Assembly (NCBI RefSeq): GCF_009765875.1
Contig: NZ_LMUP01000009.1
Span: 449,700 to 513,699, forward strand
DNA: 64,000 nt
From: Pedobacter sp. L105
GTDB lineage: Bacteria; Bacteroidota; Bacteroidia; Sphingobacteriales; Sphingobacteriaceae
Direction of reading: 5' to 3'
The translations under genes were made by a program, and so were the position numbers. This document shows, in pieces, positions 8,681-17,596 of this stretch. The notes beneath the pieces are model-generated. The model had not been told where the DNA came from. It did no database searches and was given only the letters and a program-made list of their open reading frames with translations. Every line of letters starts with the position of its first letter. Positions within the stretch are counted from its first letter, which is position 1.

Positions 8681-9481
8681 ATGATTTCTGCTTCCCTGAA
8701 AAAAAATAACGTCACTATAGAAGGTAATACTGATTCAGCCTTGACCCTCATTTTTGCAAATGGCTTTGGTACTGATACAACATCATGGGATACCGTAAAA
8801 AAAGCCTTTGAAGAGGATTACAGATTGATCTTATACGACAATGCAGGTGGCGGGCATGCCGATCCAAAAGCATACAGCCCTTTAAAATACAATAATCTCG
8901 CACCTTATGCCGATGACCTGCTAACGATCATCGCAGAACTGGAATTGAAAGATGTGATCGTGATTGCGCACTCAGTAAGCTCGATGATTTCGCTGCTTGC
9001 TGCAATTAAAGCACCACAGTATTTCTCAAAAATGGTATTTATAGGTGCATCCCCCAGATATCTGAATGATGAAAACTATACCGGAGGTTTTACCCAGGAA
9101 GCGCTTAATGATATGTATGAAAACATGACCAATAACTATTATGCCTGGGTAAGTGGCTTTTCAGCAGCGGCGATGAATAATCCGGACAAGCCTGAATTGA
9201 GCGAAAGCTTTGCTAAAACATTAGCCGACATTCGGCCTGATATAGCGCTGGCGGTTTCTAAAGTTATATTTGAATCTGATATAAGAAGTGAACTGGGAAA
9301 GCTGCAAAAAGAAACTTTACTGATCCAGAGCCATGACGACATTGCGGTACCAGGTGTAGTTGCGGAATACCTCCACAAAAATATAGTAAAAAGTAAACTG
9401 AAGTATGTGAACGCAATAGGACATTTCCCACATATTAGTGCACCACAGGAAATAGTTTCAGCAATTAAAGCGTTTATATAG
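8681..9481 (+). CDS. RsbQ-like alpha/beta hydrolase, sensory partner
   Basis: Alpha/beta-fold hydrolase resembling Bacillus RsbQ, the energy-stress factor whose fold is shared with plant KAI2/D14 receptors. RsbQ-like hallmarks include FANGFGTD, FEEDYRLILYDNAG, SPRYLND and YTGGF. Likely catalytic residues are Ser98 (AHSVSSM), Asp219 or Asp220 (SHDDIAVP) and His248 (GHFPHIS). The nucleophile elbow is A-x-S-x-S rather than the usual G-x-S-x-G. It is 266 residues with no signal peptide, so cytoplasmic. The PAS-containing kinase gene begins 2 nt after the stop; in Bacillus, RsbQ acts with the PAS domain of RsbP, so I infer that this protein feeds a small hydrophobic signal to the kinase. It could also be a plain esterase. 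Confidence 0.85.
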   Translation: MISASLKKNNVTIEGNTDSALTLIFANGFGTDTTSWDTVKKAFEEDYRLILYDNAGGGHADPKAYSPLKYNNLAPYADDLLTIIAELELKDVIVIAHSVSSMISLLAAIKAPQYFSKMVFIGASPRYLNDENYTGGFTQEALNDMYENMTNNYYAWVSGFSAAAMNNPDKPELSESFAKTLADIRPDIALAVSKVIFESDIRSELGKLQKETLLIQSHDDIAVPGVVAEYLHKNIVKSKLKYVNAIGHFPHISAPQEIVSAIKAFI

Positions 9482-9483
9482 CT

Positions 9484-11967
9484 ATGATGGAACTGAATCA
9501 AATAGCTATCAATTGGGCAAAAAGAGCCCTCAATTTTATCGGGCAGAAGCGGGGGATTGATGTCTATGAGGAATGGACAACAATCATGAAGAAAAATATG
9601 GTTCAGTTGAAGCATCTTGCAGAGGCCGACCGTGTAATAATCGTAAGGAAAGAAGATGAAATAACCGCCCGTGCGATCTTTCATGATAATCTGACCAGTG
9701 AGGAGTTGATTGATCCGTCAATTTTAAAAGTTGCAAAGGAGAAGTATGATCCCTTATACTTTGATCGGCCTTCAGCACAGCTGGATAAAGATTTACTGAG
9801 CTGGCTAAAAAACCCTTCTGCTGTTGCCATATTGCCGGTAAGTGAAATCGACGTGAGGGGCGGCATTTTATTAATCTGGGATAAGGAGTTTGATTTTAAT
9901 GAAGACTTCAGGGAGTTTATTGACGCCTGTTTGTCAAGTATAAAGGAAACGATAAAACTTTCACGCACTCACTATTCGCTCGAAGAATTAAGGCTTCGTT
10001 TCAACTCTATTTTACAGGCGGTACCACAAAGTATTGTATTTGTTGACGACTCCGGGCAGAACAGCTGGGTTAACGACCAGGCTTCAAAATTGTTTGCCAT
10101 TCCCGGAGGGAATGTTTCTCCGCAACAACTGGCGCCTGCTATGCAGCGTTTGCGCACAGCTGCTGATAATAAAGCTGAAATACTTAAACGCGGGCAGGAA
10201 CTTTTTCAGTCAAAGGATAAAAGAATAGATAACTGGCATTGGATCTATTCCGTTCCCGAAATCTTAGTTCTTTGCGTAAGTTGTATGCCTACCATATCGG
10301 CACATACCAGCGGCATGCTTTGGGTTTTTGAAGATATCACTGATAAGTATATTGTAGATCAGCATTTAAATGAGTTAAATACTGAACTGGAAGAAAAGAC
10401 AAGCCTTGCCGAAGAACAGAATAGGGCCAAGTCTGAGTTTCTGGCTAACATGAGCCACGAAATAAGAACGCCCATGAATGGTGTGATGGGAATGACCAGT
10501 TTGTTGGGTAGCACCCTTCTCACAGATGAACAGGAAGATTACGTTCGTTCGATCAGGGTTAGTGCCGATTCGCTGCTGGAGATCATCAACGAAATCCTCG
10601 ATTTTTCCAAGATTGAGTCGGGCAAGATGGAACTGGAAGAACATCCATTTTTTATACACCGTGTAATTGAAGAAACCTACGATCTGCTGGCTGTTAGGGC
10701 ACAGGATAAACAATTGGATCTCCTGTACATGATTGATCCTGATGTGCCGCATGAAATTATAGGAGATATTACGCGGATCCGCCAGATCATTGTTAACCTG
10801 GTGTCTAATGCCATTAAGTTTACTGATAGAGGTGAAGTGTTAACCAGTATCAGTGTTAATAAAAAGGAGGGGAACAAATATATTCTTGAATTCGCTGTAA
10901 AAGATTCGGGCATTGGTATTCCTGCCGATAAGATATATAAGTTGTTTAATTCTTTCTCCCAGGTGGATGCTTCAACTACCCGCAAATATGGAGGAACTGG
11001 TCTCGGACTGGCCATAAGTGATCGGCTCGTGCAAATTATGAACGGCCGTATCTGGGTAGAAAGCGAGGTTAATGTAGGTACTACATTTAAATTTACGATT
11101 GAGGTAAATGCTGCAGCAGAAATAAAAACTTATGTACCTCCGGCTCCAAAAAGCCTCGGTGACAAATGGGTTCTGATCGTTGATGATAACCCTACCAACC
11201 TGCGCATTCTTAAGATTCATTGCGAGCAGTGGGGTATGCATGCCGATACCTGCGAAAGCGGTTTACAGTGCCTTAAAGCTTTAGCAGAAAAGCAATATGA
11301 TATAGTGGTGATTGACTTGCTGATGCCTGATCAAAATGGGATAGAAGTAGCCCGCGAAATCAAGAAAACATATAAGGTTCCCCTGGTGTTGTTTAGTTCG
11401 GCGGGATACTTTCCGGCTCATGAAAAGGCTGATAGCGATTTATTTGCCGCTATTCAGGATAAGCCCATTAAACCAAACTATTTTCAAAAGATGCTGATTC
11501 AGGTTCTTTCCGAACAGCCTTCAGAAGAAAAATTTGAACCGCTTATTAAACAGACGGCCCCTGCTATCGCTGAGGACATTGAAAAAATAAGTATTCTAAT
11601 TGCCGAAGATAACCTGATCAATCAAAAAATCGTGATCAGGGCTTTTAAAAATATAGGTTACAGCTGCGATGTAGTCTCTAATGGATTAGAGGTTTTAGCT
11701 TCTTTGGAAAGACAGCATTATGATATGATTTTCATGGACTTACAAATGCCCGAAATGGATGGGTTTGATGCCACACGCAATATTGTAAAGCGCTATGGGG
11801 ATAAAGGACCGGTGATCATAGCCATGACCGCTGCCGCTTACGAAAAAGACAGGATTGCATGTCTGGAAGCTGGTATGGACGATTACATCAGTAAGCCTTT
11901 GGATTTTGACAACCTTTATAATAAGTTCCATCTGTGGAAAAGCAAAATCCGCGATCTAACTACATGA
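9484..11967 (+). CDS. Soluble PAS hybrid histidine kinase with two receiver domains
   Basis: Cytoplasmic phosphorelay sensor of 827 residues. In order: an unrecognised, possibly GAF-like region (about 20-160), PAS (about 170-290), coiled linker, HisKA with phospho-acceptor His325 in NMSHEIRTPMNG, HATPase with N box near 439-444 and G boxes DSGIGIP and GTGLGLA, receiver 1 (about 562-675, Asp611 in DLLMPDQNG), and receiver 2 (about 702-825, Asp752 in MDLQMPEMDG, Lys in ISKPL). No membrane segment is visible. No HPt domain or DNA-binding regulator lies nearby, so the output is unknown. The gene is 2 nt from the RsbQ-like gene and almost surely co-translated with it. Confidence 0.92.
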   Translation: MMELNQIAINWAKRALNFIGQKRGIDVYEEWTTIMKKNMVQLKHLAEADRVIIVRKEDEITARAIFHDNLTSEELIDPSILKVAKEKYDPLYFDRPSAQLDKDLLSWLKNPSAVAILPVSEIDVRGGILLIWDKEFDFNEDFREFIDACLSSIKETIKLSRTHYSLEELRLRFNSILQAVPQSIVFVDDSGQNSWVNDQASKLFAIPGGNVSPQQLAPAMQRLRTAADNKAEILKRGQELFQSKDKRIDNWHWIYSVPEILVLCVSCMPTISAHTSGMLWVFEDITDKYIVDQHLNELNTELEEKTSLAEEQNRAKSEFLANMSHEIRTPMNGVMGMTSLLGSTLLTDEQEDYVRSIRVSADSLLEIINEILDFSKIESGKMELEEHPFFIHRVIEETYDLLAVRAQDKQLDLLYMIDPDVPHEIIGDITRIRQIIVNLVSNAIKFTDRGEVLTSISVNKKEGNKYILEFAVKDSGIGIPADKIYKLFNSFSQVDASTTRKYGGTGLGLAISDRLVQIMNGRIWVESEVNVGTTFKFTIEVNAAAEIKTYVPPAPKSLGDKWVLIVDDNPTNLRILKIHCEQWGMHADTCESGLQCLKALAEKQYDIVVIDLLMPDQNGIEVAREIKKTYKVPLVLFSSAGYFPAHEKADSDLFAAIQDKPIKPNYFQKMLIQVLSEQPSEEKFEPLIKQTAPAIAEDIEKISILIAEDNLINQKIVIRAFKNIGYSCDVVSNGLEVLASLERQHYDMIFMDLQMPEMDGFDATRNIVKRYGDKGPVIIAMTAAAYEKDRIACLEAGMDDYISKPLDFDNLYNKFHLWKSKIRDLTT

Positions 11968-11995
11968 AATAAATAATAATTGTATCACATTATGG

Positions 11996-12037
11996 TGGAA
12001 CCAGATGCATCAAAATAGGATAATGCACCTGGTTCCA
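11996..12037. terminator. Convergent hairpin terminator
   Basis: Inverted repeat TGGAACCAG (11996-12004) with CTGGTTCCA (12029-12037), extended inwards by TGCAT/ATGCA around a 12-nt loop. It lies between the convergent kinase and GH3 genes. There is no long U tract, so efficiency is uncertain. Confidence 0.6.
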
Positions 12038-12051
12038 TTCAAACATTAAGC

Positions 12052-14361
12052 TTAATCTCTATATTCCAGTTGTTTCTTCAGCACTACATCGTCTGCCGAT
12101 CGTCCTATCATCACATCAAATGTTCCTGGTTCTGTAACGAGTTTCATACTCCTGTTCCAGATCGCAATATCTGCAGGATTAATACTAAAGGAAACTGTTT
12201 TTATCTCACCCGGTTTAAGCGTTATTTTACTGAATCGCTTTAAAGCCATAACAGGTGTGCTTACTGAATTTACCTTATTTCCCAGATAGAGTTGAACTAC
12301 TTCTTTTCCAGTTACGCTACCCGTATTTTTCACATCAACAGTTATATTGACGTCTTCATTTTTTCCGAAAACAGGTTTGGAAACCTTCAGGTTATCGTAT
12401 TGGAAGGTGGTGTAACTTAATCCGTAACCAAAAGAAAATAAAGCATCGGTTGATGAATACACATAATCCTGTCCCGGATTTTCTATTGTTCCATGATGAC
12501 GGTTAATTCCTTTGGCAGAATTGACATAATTGTAGTAGGCAGGGATATGACCCGTTGACTGAGGAATGGTCATGTTTAACCTTCCGGAAGGATTTACTTT
12601 TCCAAATAGAATATTGGCGACAGCAGTACCGCCGCGCTCACCGGGATACCAGGCCTCAACTATGGCAGGCAGATTTTCTTTCTCCCAGCTAATGCTCCAT
12701 GGACGTCCCTGCACCAATACTAAAATAATTGGTTTACCTGTTTTATACAGCGCCTGTAACAATTCACGCTGAACGCCTTGCGGGTTAATATCGGTTACGT
12801 CATATCCTTCACCACAGGTAAAAGGATCTTTAGGTTCATCAGCCCCGGCCTGGCCGTTCCAGCCGATACCAGAAAAAACTACACTGGTTGTTCCCAGCAC
12901 TACTACAACAGCATCGCTTCCTTCAGCAGCTTTTACTGCTTCATCAAATCCGCTTTTGTCTAAACCAGACAGCTCACAGCCTTTGGAGTAATTAATCTTC
13001 ACACTGTTTCCTGCCAATTGTTTGATACCGCCCAGTACGGTAACGCCAGATCTATTGTCACGGGTAAAGCTGTAATCGCCATACTGTACCTTATCGGCAT
13101 TTGGCCCGATTACCGCCAATGATTTAATTTTGCTGCTATTCAGTGGTAAAGTGTTTTTATCATTTTTTAGTAACACGATAGACTCTTCGGCAATCTGTTG
13201 TGAAAGCTGAATGTGCTGCGGAGTATGTAATCGTTCTTTTAATTTTAAGGTATCAGGCAGTGCCTTTTCAAATAAACCTGCTTTGAATTTTGCGGTCAGG
13301 ATCCTGACCACAGAACTGTCAATTTGAGATTCCTTTACTTTGCCTGCTTTAACCAGTTCGATCAGGTGGGCATAAACCTCAGGACGTGAAGCTTCCAGGT
13401 CTACACCTGCAGCTATAGCCATCACGGCGGCATCGGCTTGTGATTTCGCTACGTGGTGAAAATTATATAATTGCCCCAGGGCACCGTAATCAGAGAAAAT
13501 ATATCCCTGAAAGTTCCATTCGTTTCTCAACACCTGTCTCAGCAGAAACTGGTTGCTATGGGCAGGTATACCATCAATTTCATTGTAAGAGGGCATCAAA
13601 GAATAGATATTTGCTTTTTCAACAGCTTCCCGGAAAGGCGCTAAAAACATAGAACGTAATTCCCTTTCGCCAACTTCGGCAGGTGCCAGGTTAACGCCGG
13701 CTATTGGTATACTGTAAGCAGCAAAATGTTTGGCCGTACACATGACCTTATTGGCAGCTATTTTAGTTTTAGTTTGCTGCGGATCGCCCTGCATGCCCCT
13801 TACAAAAGCAGAACCCAACTGGCCCACAAGGTAAGGATCTTCTGAAAAGCATTCTTCCACACGGCCATAACGAGGGTCCCTGATAAGGTCGAACAGGGGA
13901 GAAAGGGCTTGGTCGACACCAGAAGTAGAAGCTTCGTAAGCAATTACAGAACCCATCTGTTCAATCAGCGCAGGGTTCCAGGTACTTCCCTGGGCAATTG
14001 ATTGTGGAAATACCGTTGCCCCGGCTGCCAGCTGACCATGAAGGCACTCTCCAATCTGAATCGGCGGGATTCCCAGTCGTGTTTTTTCCATTGCATATCT
14101 TTTAGCAATGACAGACTGTTTGGCAACTCCTTTTGCACTGATAAAAGGACTTTCCAACACACCAAAGGCAATAGTTCCTTTTGTGGATTCACCTAAAGAA
14201 GACATGCTCATCTGGCCTACCTTTTCTTCCAGCGTCATTCTTTTCAACAGATCCGCGACTCTTTCCTGAACGGGTGCTTTAGGATCTTTATACACTTGTG
14301 CGTTTGCGGTTAAAGCGAATAAAACAAAGGCGGATAGGGGTGCAATTTTTTTGAGCAGCAT
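12052..14361 (-). CDS. Glycoside hydrolase family 3, BglX-like
   Basis: Exported retaining beta-glycosidase (beta-glucosidase or beta-xylosidase type). Signal peptide ending ANAQ is followed by the GH3 (alpha/beta)8 domain with KHFAAYS (near 211) and the nucleophile Asp291 in FSDYGA, then the alpha/beta sandwich domain with AVIGPNAD and EAWYPGERGG, and a C-terminal fibronectin III-like domain (about 660-760). There is no PA14 insertion. Its 769 residues match periplasmic BglX-type enzymes. It is a stand-alone gene without SusC/SusD neighbours. Aglycone and linkage preference cannot be read from sequence. Confidence 0.93.
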   Translation of the reverse strand: MLLKKIAPLSAFVLFALTANAQVYKDPKAPVQERVADLLKRMTLEEKVGQMSMSSLGESTKGTIAFGVLESPFISAKGVAKQSVIAKRYAMEKTRLGIPPIQIGECLHGQLAAGATVFPQSIAQGSTWNPALIEQMGSVIAYEASTSGVDQALSPLFDLIRDPRYGRVEECFSEDPYLVGQLGSAFVRGMQGDPQQTKTKIAANKVMCTAKHFAAYSIPIAGVNLAPAEVGERELRSMFLAPFREAVEKANIYSLMPSYNEIDGIPAHSNQFLLRQVLRNEWNFQGYIFSDYGALGQLYNFHHVAKSQADAAVMAIAAGVDLEASRPEVYAHLIELVKAGKVKESQIDSSVVRILTAKFKAGLFEKALPDTLKLKERLHTPQHIQLSQQIAEESIVLLKNDKNTLPLNSSKIKSLAVIGPNADKVQYGDYSFTRDNRSGVTVLGGIKQLAGNSVKINYSKGCELSGLDKSGFDEAVKAAEGSDAVVVVLGTTSVVFSGIGWNGQAGADEPKDPFTCGEGYDVTDINPQGVQRELLQALYKTGKPIILVLVQGRPWSISWEKENLPAIVEAWYPGERGGTAVANILFGKVNPSGRLNMTIPQSTGHIPAYYNYVNSAKGINRHHGTIENPGQDYVYSSTDALFSFGYGLSYTTFQYDNLKVSKPVFGKNEDVNITVDVKNTGSVTGKEVVQLYLGNKVNSVSTPVMALKRFSKITLKPGEIKTVSFSINPADIAIWNRSMKLVTEPGTFDVMIGRSADDVVLKKQLEYRD

Positions 14362-14606
14362 TTGATGATATAAAATTTGGTTTATAATCTCAAATTTGCA
14401 CTAAATTTTGACACTTAATTGCAAAATATTTAGATTTTACTTGCTGATTAGGTATCATTGAAGAGACATATCCATGAAATTAGCATATTGTTGATGAAGA
14501 TCATATTTTCTATGATGGATTAGGCATAAATTAGAAAAAATCCACGCATTTTATTGTTAAAACAATGAGGGGCCTGATCCGTTATTATTTTGCATTCAAA
14601 AAAAAT

Positions 14607-14999
14607 ATGACAACATTCTTTATGCAGATCATCTGTCTTTTTATACTGGCGATACCGATTGCCTGTATCGCATGGACCGTTACCCACGAAGAGGTATTCC
14701 GGGAACCCAGGGAATATTGTGTGAAAAGAAGCCAGCAGGGTAAAACACTGATGGAAAGAAAATTCTTCTATCTTTTTACCTGCGAATACTGCTTTAGCCA
14801 CTACGTGACTATTTTATTTCTCTTTTTAACCAGTTACCATTTGATGCTTGACGACTGGAGAGGTTATATTATAGGCGGCTTTTCACTGGTTTGGATAGCT
14901 AATGTTTACATGAGTTTATTTGGACTGATCCGTCAGGATATTTCAAAAGAAAAAACAGAGATCAAGCTGATGCAAAAAGAAACGGAACAATTAAAATGA
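14607..14999 (+). CDS. Small membrane protein with CEYCFSHY motif
   Basis: I do not recognise a characterised family. The protein has two or three hydrophobic segments and a conserved-looking CEYCFSHY motif before the second segment, which recalls DUF1360-type membrane proteins with a C-x-x-C-x-S stretch; that link is only a resemblance. The C-terminus is a charged amphipathic helix ending EKTEIKLMQKETEQLK. I prefer the ATG at 14607 because the segment between the alternative ATG at 14565 and this one adds little. The last 9 bases overlap the stop of the convergent STN-domain gene, so the two 3' ends are shared. Confidence 0.6.
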   Translation: MTTFFMQIICLFILAIPIACIAWTVTHEEVFREPREYCVKRSQQGKTLMERKFFYLFTCEYCFSHYVTILFLFLTSYHLMLDDWRGYIIGGFSLVWIANVYMSLFGLIRQDISKEKTEIKLMQKETEQLK

Positions 15000-16616
15000 T
15001 AATCCCACGCTCCATCCAATCCAGCCCCTGTTGCTTTTACCCAGGTTCATTAGCCCAATTTTATTGCAGATGATTTCTCTGTCTTCGGCATTCTCTTCAC
15101 CTTTTTGCAGATGATACAGGTTAAATGACGGCCCGGCAAAAAAACTGAATGTAGTCCCCGTTTTTACATTGAATAGCGTATTGAATTTGAAGATCTGATG
15201 CTGATCATTCCATTGCCCTGATAGTAAGGACTGGGAAGCAATCTCGGTAGATAGGTAATAGTGTTGATTGAAGATGAAATCATGGCCTATACCCAGTCCA
15301 AAGCTATAATAGTTGAGGTGATTACCCAGATGTGCCCCGGTAGAAATTACAGCGTAAAGTTTGCCATTACCAGTTTTAAAGGCCAGGTTTGCCGTTGTCA
15401 CTTCATTGGAATAAACCAATAACTGATGATAACCATTTCGGGATAAGTTAAGCAGTCCTATTGCATAACCGTCCAGTGTATCGGTAATATTCACAAGACC
15501 GAAGGATACGCCTGTCATGAGGTGGGATTTATTGAGTATCCCCGCTGCCTGAAAACCATTAACTTCATTGCTGATGTTCATTATTCCTGCTAGCTGCATT
15601 CCGGTGATACTATCTTTAGCCAGATTATAAATACCAGCTGCCTGTAAACCATTTACATTTTTTAAGACGGTATTACTGATTCCTGCTAACTCTACGCCTT
15701 TAAAATTCCCGCCTACTACATTAAAAAGACCTGCCGCCTGTACATATTGGGCATCCTGTTTATTTAGGTTAAACAAACCTCCTAGCTCTATGCCATCCAG
15801 CCCCGCGGTATAGCCCCCTAATACATTCAGGGAATAGTGGTTTACTACCTGGCTGCTCATCATTCCATGGCTGCTTAAACCCGGTAAAAAGGAAGTCTGA
15901 AAGGGAACAGAAGTGATAAAACCGCCCAGGTTTAATCTCTGCATCCTCGCCCTTGAAGAAATGAATATCCTTCCCAGCCAGTTTCTTTCTGTCCTGTCTG
16001 AAGCGCTTTCCCCGCTGTAATAAGAATTATGCTGTTTTAAAGATATGGTCACATCACTTAAAAAATTTACACTGGCATCTTTATAAAACTCCTTGCTCAC
16101 TGTAAGTGTAATCTGTCCGTCGCTCTTAATTCTGATGCTGAAAAATCCCTTATTATTCGTCAGGGTAGATACCAGTAATCTTTTTTCATAAACGCTGGCA
16201 TTCGGGATGCCCAGGCCGGTGCGGTCATCTACCACATAACCGGTGATGTAATAATTATTCTCTTTGCCGGATGTGGTGTCTGGTCTTAAGGATAACCTGT
16301 TTGGCGCAGGACGAAGGATAATATAACCAGGCGACTCTTTATAGTCTACGTTACCTTTGAATATACCATCTAATAAATTCCTCACCGTACTATGGTCTGC
16401 CGAAAGGGTAACCAAACTGTCGGCCCTGATCTGGTCACTGCTATAGGAAAAATAAAAACCACCACTTTTTCCAATTAGGCTTAGCAGCTCCGAAAGCTTC
16501 GCCTGTTTTACATTCAGGGTAATATTTCTGTCTAAATTATTTTGTGCTTTTATATCCGCTGTTAACAGGCTAAGGAACAAAACAACCAAACAAAAGGCAA
16601 AGTGGGTATATTTCAT
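14991..16616 (-). CDS. STN-domain outer-surface signalling protein with AG-x-x-N repeat barrel
   Basis: A 541-residue exported protein from the ATG at 16616 (MKYTHFAFCLVV); earlier ATGs would lose the signal peptide and overlap fecR. After the signal peptide (ends IKAQ) come a secretin/TonB N-terminal (STN) domain (about 25-105), a carboxypeptidase-regulatory-like domain (about 120-195) and a C-terminal region with about eight repeats of the type GVELAGISN, GLQAAGIYN, GMQLAGIMN and GFQAAGILN, then barrel-like strands ending in Phe. STN domains normally sit at the N-terminus of transducing TonB receptors and contact FecR; here STN is on a separate protein, 10 nt after the FecR stop. The C-terminal half resembles the divergent protein at 20757-21824. 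I infer a signal-transducing surface protein; the ligand is unknown. Confidence 0.75.
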   Translation of the reverse strand: MKYTHFAFCLVVLFLSLLTADIKAQNNLDRNITLNVKQAKLSELLSLIGKSGGFYFSYSSDQIRADSLVTLSADHSTVRNLLDGIFKGNVDYKESPGYIILRPAPNRLSLRPDTTSGKENNYYITGYVVDDRTGLGIPNASVYEKRLLVSTLTNNKGFFSIRIKSDGQITLTVSKEFYKDASVNFLSDVTISLKQHNSYYSGESASDRTERNWLGRIFISSRARMQRLNLGGFITSVPFQTSFLPGLSSHGMMSSQVVNHYSLNVLGGYTAGLDGIELGGLFNLNKQDAQYVQAAGLFNVVGGNFKGVELAGISNTVLKNVNGLQAAGIYNLAKDSITGMQLAGIMNISNEVNGFQAAGILNKSHLMTGVSFGLVNITDTLDGYAIGLLNLSRNGYHQLLVYSNEVTTANLAFKTGNGKLYAVISTGAHLGNHLNYYSFGLGIGHDFIFNQHYYLSTEIASQSLLSGQWNDQHQIFKFNTLFNVKTGTTFSFFAGPSFNLYHLQKGEENAEDREIICNKIGLMNLGKSNRGWIGWSVGLSF

Positions 16617-16626
16617 GTAAAACAAA

Positions 16627-17589
16627 CTATTGAATAATGATCTTTCCGGGCTGATGTACAATACGGGCATTAAATGTTTCGGCAATAATAGCCAATATTT
16701 TGTCTAAAGAATCTGTCTTAAATGTAGTGGTCAGTGTTCTTGCAGCCAGCTTCTGGTCTGCAATTTCGATATTCACATGATACACGCTGTTCAGCACCTT
16801 TACGATACGCCACAGCGGGGTTTTATTGGCAACAAACTCTTGTGTGCGGTAATAATTGTATAATTTGTCAGTACTCGTTCCTCTGGTCAGTTTACCTGAT
16901 TTGTAATCTATATCTGCCTTTTCCTGTGGTTTTAACCTGATGATAACTTTTTTATGGATCACCTGCACAATGCCGCTTTCAACAATAACTTCTGCATGGG
17001 CATTTGTTTTTTTGATATTAAAAGATGTACCTACTACCTTAACAATTGCATCATCAAGATGGATGATAAAAGGTTTAGATTTATTGTGTGCAACCATGAA
17101 AAATGCTTCACCGGTAGTCAACTTAATCTCTCTGGTATCTCCCTTAAATTTCTCAGGATAAGTTAATAAAGAATTTTTATTTAAAGTAACGATAGAGCCA
17201 TCCGAAAGTGTGTCGGTCTTCACGGTTTGATAGCTTTGAAGGGTCAATAAGCGGGGCTGCCCGGCTTGTAAAAAAGTATACATTAAGCCGCTGATACCCA
17301 TAATTGCTATCCATATGGCGGCAATTTTCATCCATCGTTGATAGGTGTTTATAGGTCTGATGATCACTTCAGGTTGGTTCTTTCTTTCTGTTAGTTGCTT
17401 AAACTCGGCCCATGAATCATCCGTATTTAAATTGCTTTCTATCTTCAATCCCCTGCTGGTTTCCCATATCAACTTGAAATGCGTAAAATACTTCAGGTTA
17501 TCTTCACTGGCAAAAACCCATCTGTCAACCGCTTCAATTTCAGCGGCTGTTGCCTCACCCAGCATATATTTTGCTAATAATTCGTCCAT
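16627..17589 (-). CDS. FecR family anti-sigma regulator
   Basis: Inner-membrane anti-sigma factor that holds the neighbouring ECF sigma factor and receives a periplasmic signal. It has a short cytoplasmic N-terminal domain (MDELLAKYMLGEAT, the usual start), one membrane helix (about residues 86-106), a periplasmic FecR domain (about 115-215, with LTTGEAFFMVAHNKSKPFII) and a C-terminal DUF4974 domain (about 245-318). The start lies 7 nt after the sigma stop. The C-terminal domain is expected to meet the STN domain of a transducer, which here is encoded by the next gene rather than inside the receptor. Confidence 0.92.
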   Translation of the reverse strand: MDELLAKYMLGEATAAEIEAVDRWVFASEDNLKYFTHFKLIWETSRGLKIESNLNTDDSWAEFKQLTERKNQPEVIIRPINTYQRWMKIAAIWIAIMGISGLMYTFLQAGQPRLLTLQSYQTVKTDTLSDGSIVTLNKNSLLTYPEKFKGDTREIKLTTGEAFFMVAHNKSKPFIIHLDDAIVKVVGTSFNIKKTNAHAEVIVESGIVQVIHKKVIIRLKPQEKADIDYKSGKLTRGTSTDKLYNYYRTQEFVANKTPLWRIVKVLNSVYHVNIEIADQKLAARTLTTTFKTDSLDKILAIIAETFNARIVHQPGKIIIQ

Positions 17590-17596
17590 TGTTTTT

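Noticed and set aside
9139..9684. A 181-codon open frame on the minus strand
   Set aside because: It is antisense to both the RsbQ-like gene and the start of the kinase gene, has no protein-family features, and reflects codon bias of the real genes.
10375..10752. A 125-codon minus-strand frame opposite the kinase HisKA region
   Set aside because: It is antisense to the conserved HisKA and ATPase sequence, so not independent.
15500..15800. Possible DNA tandem repeat or CRISPR-like array in the STN gene
   Set aside because: The repetition is at protein level (AG-x-x-N units) with varied DNA and spacing; no identical direct repeats and spacers.
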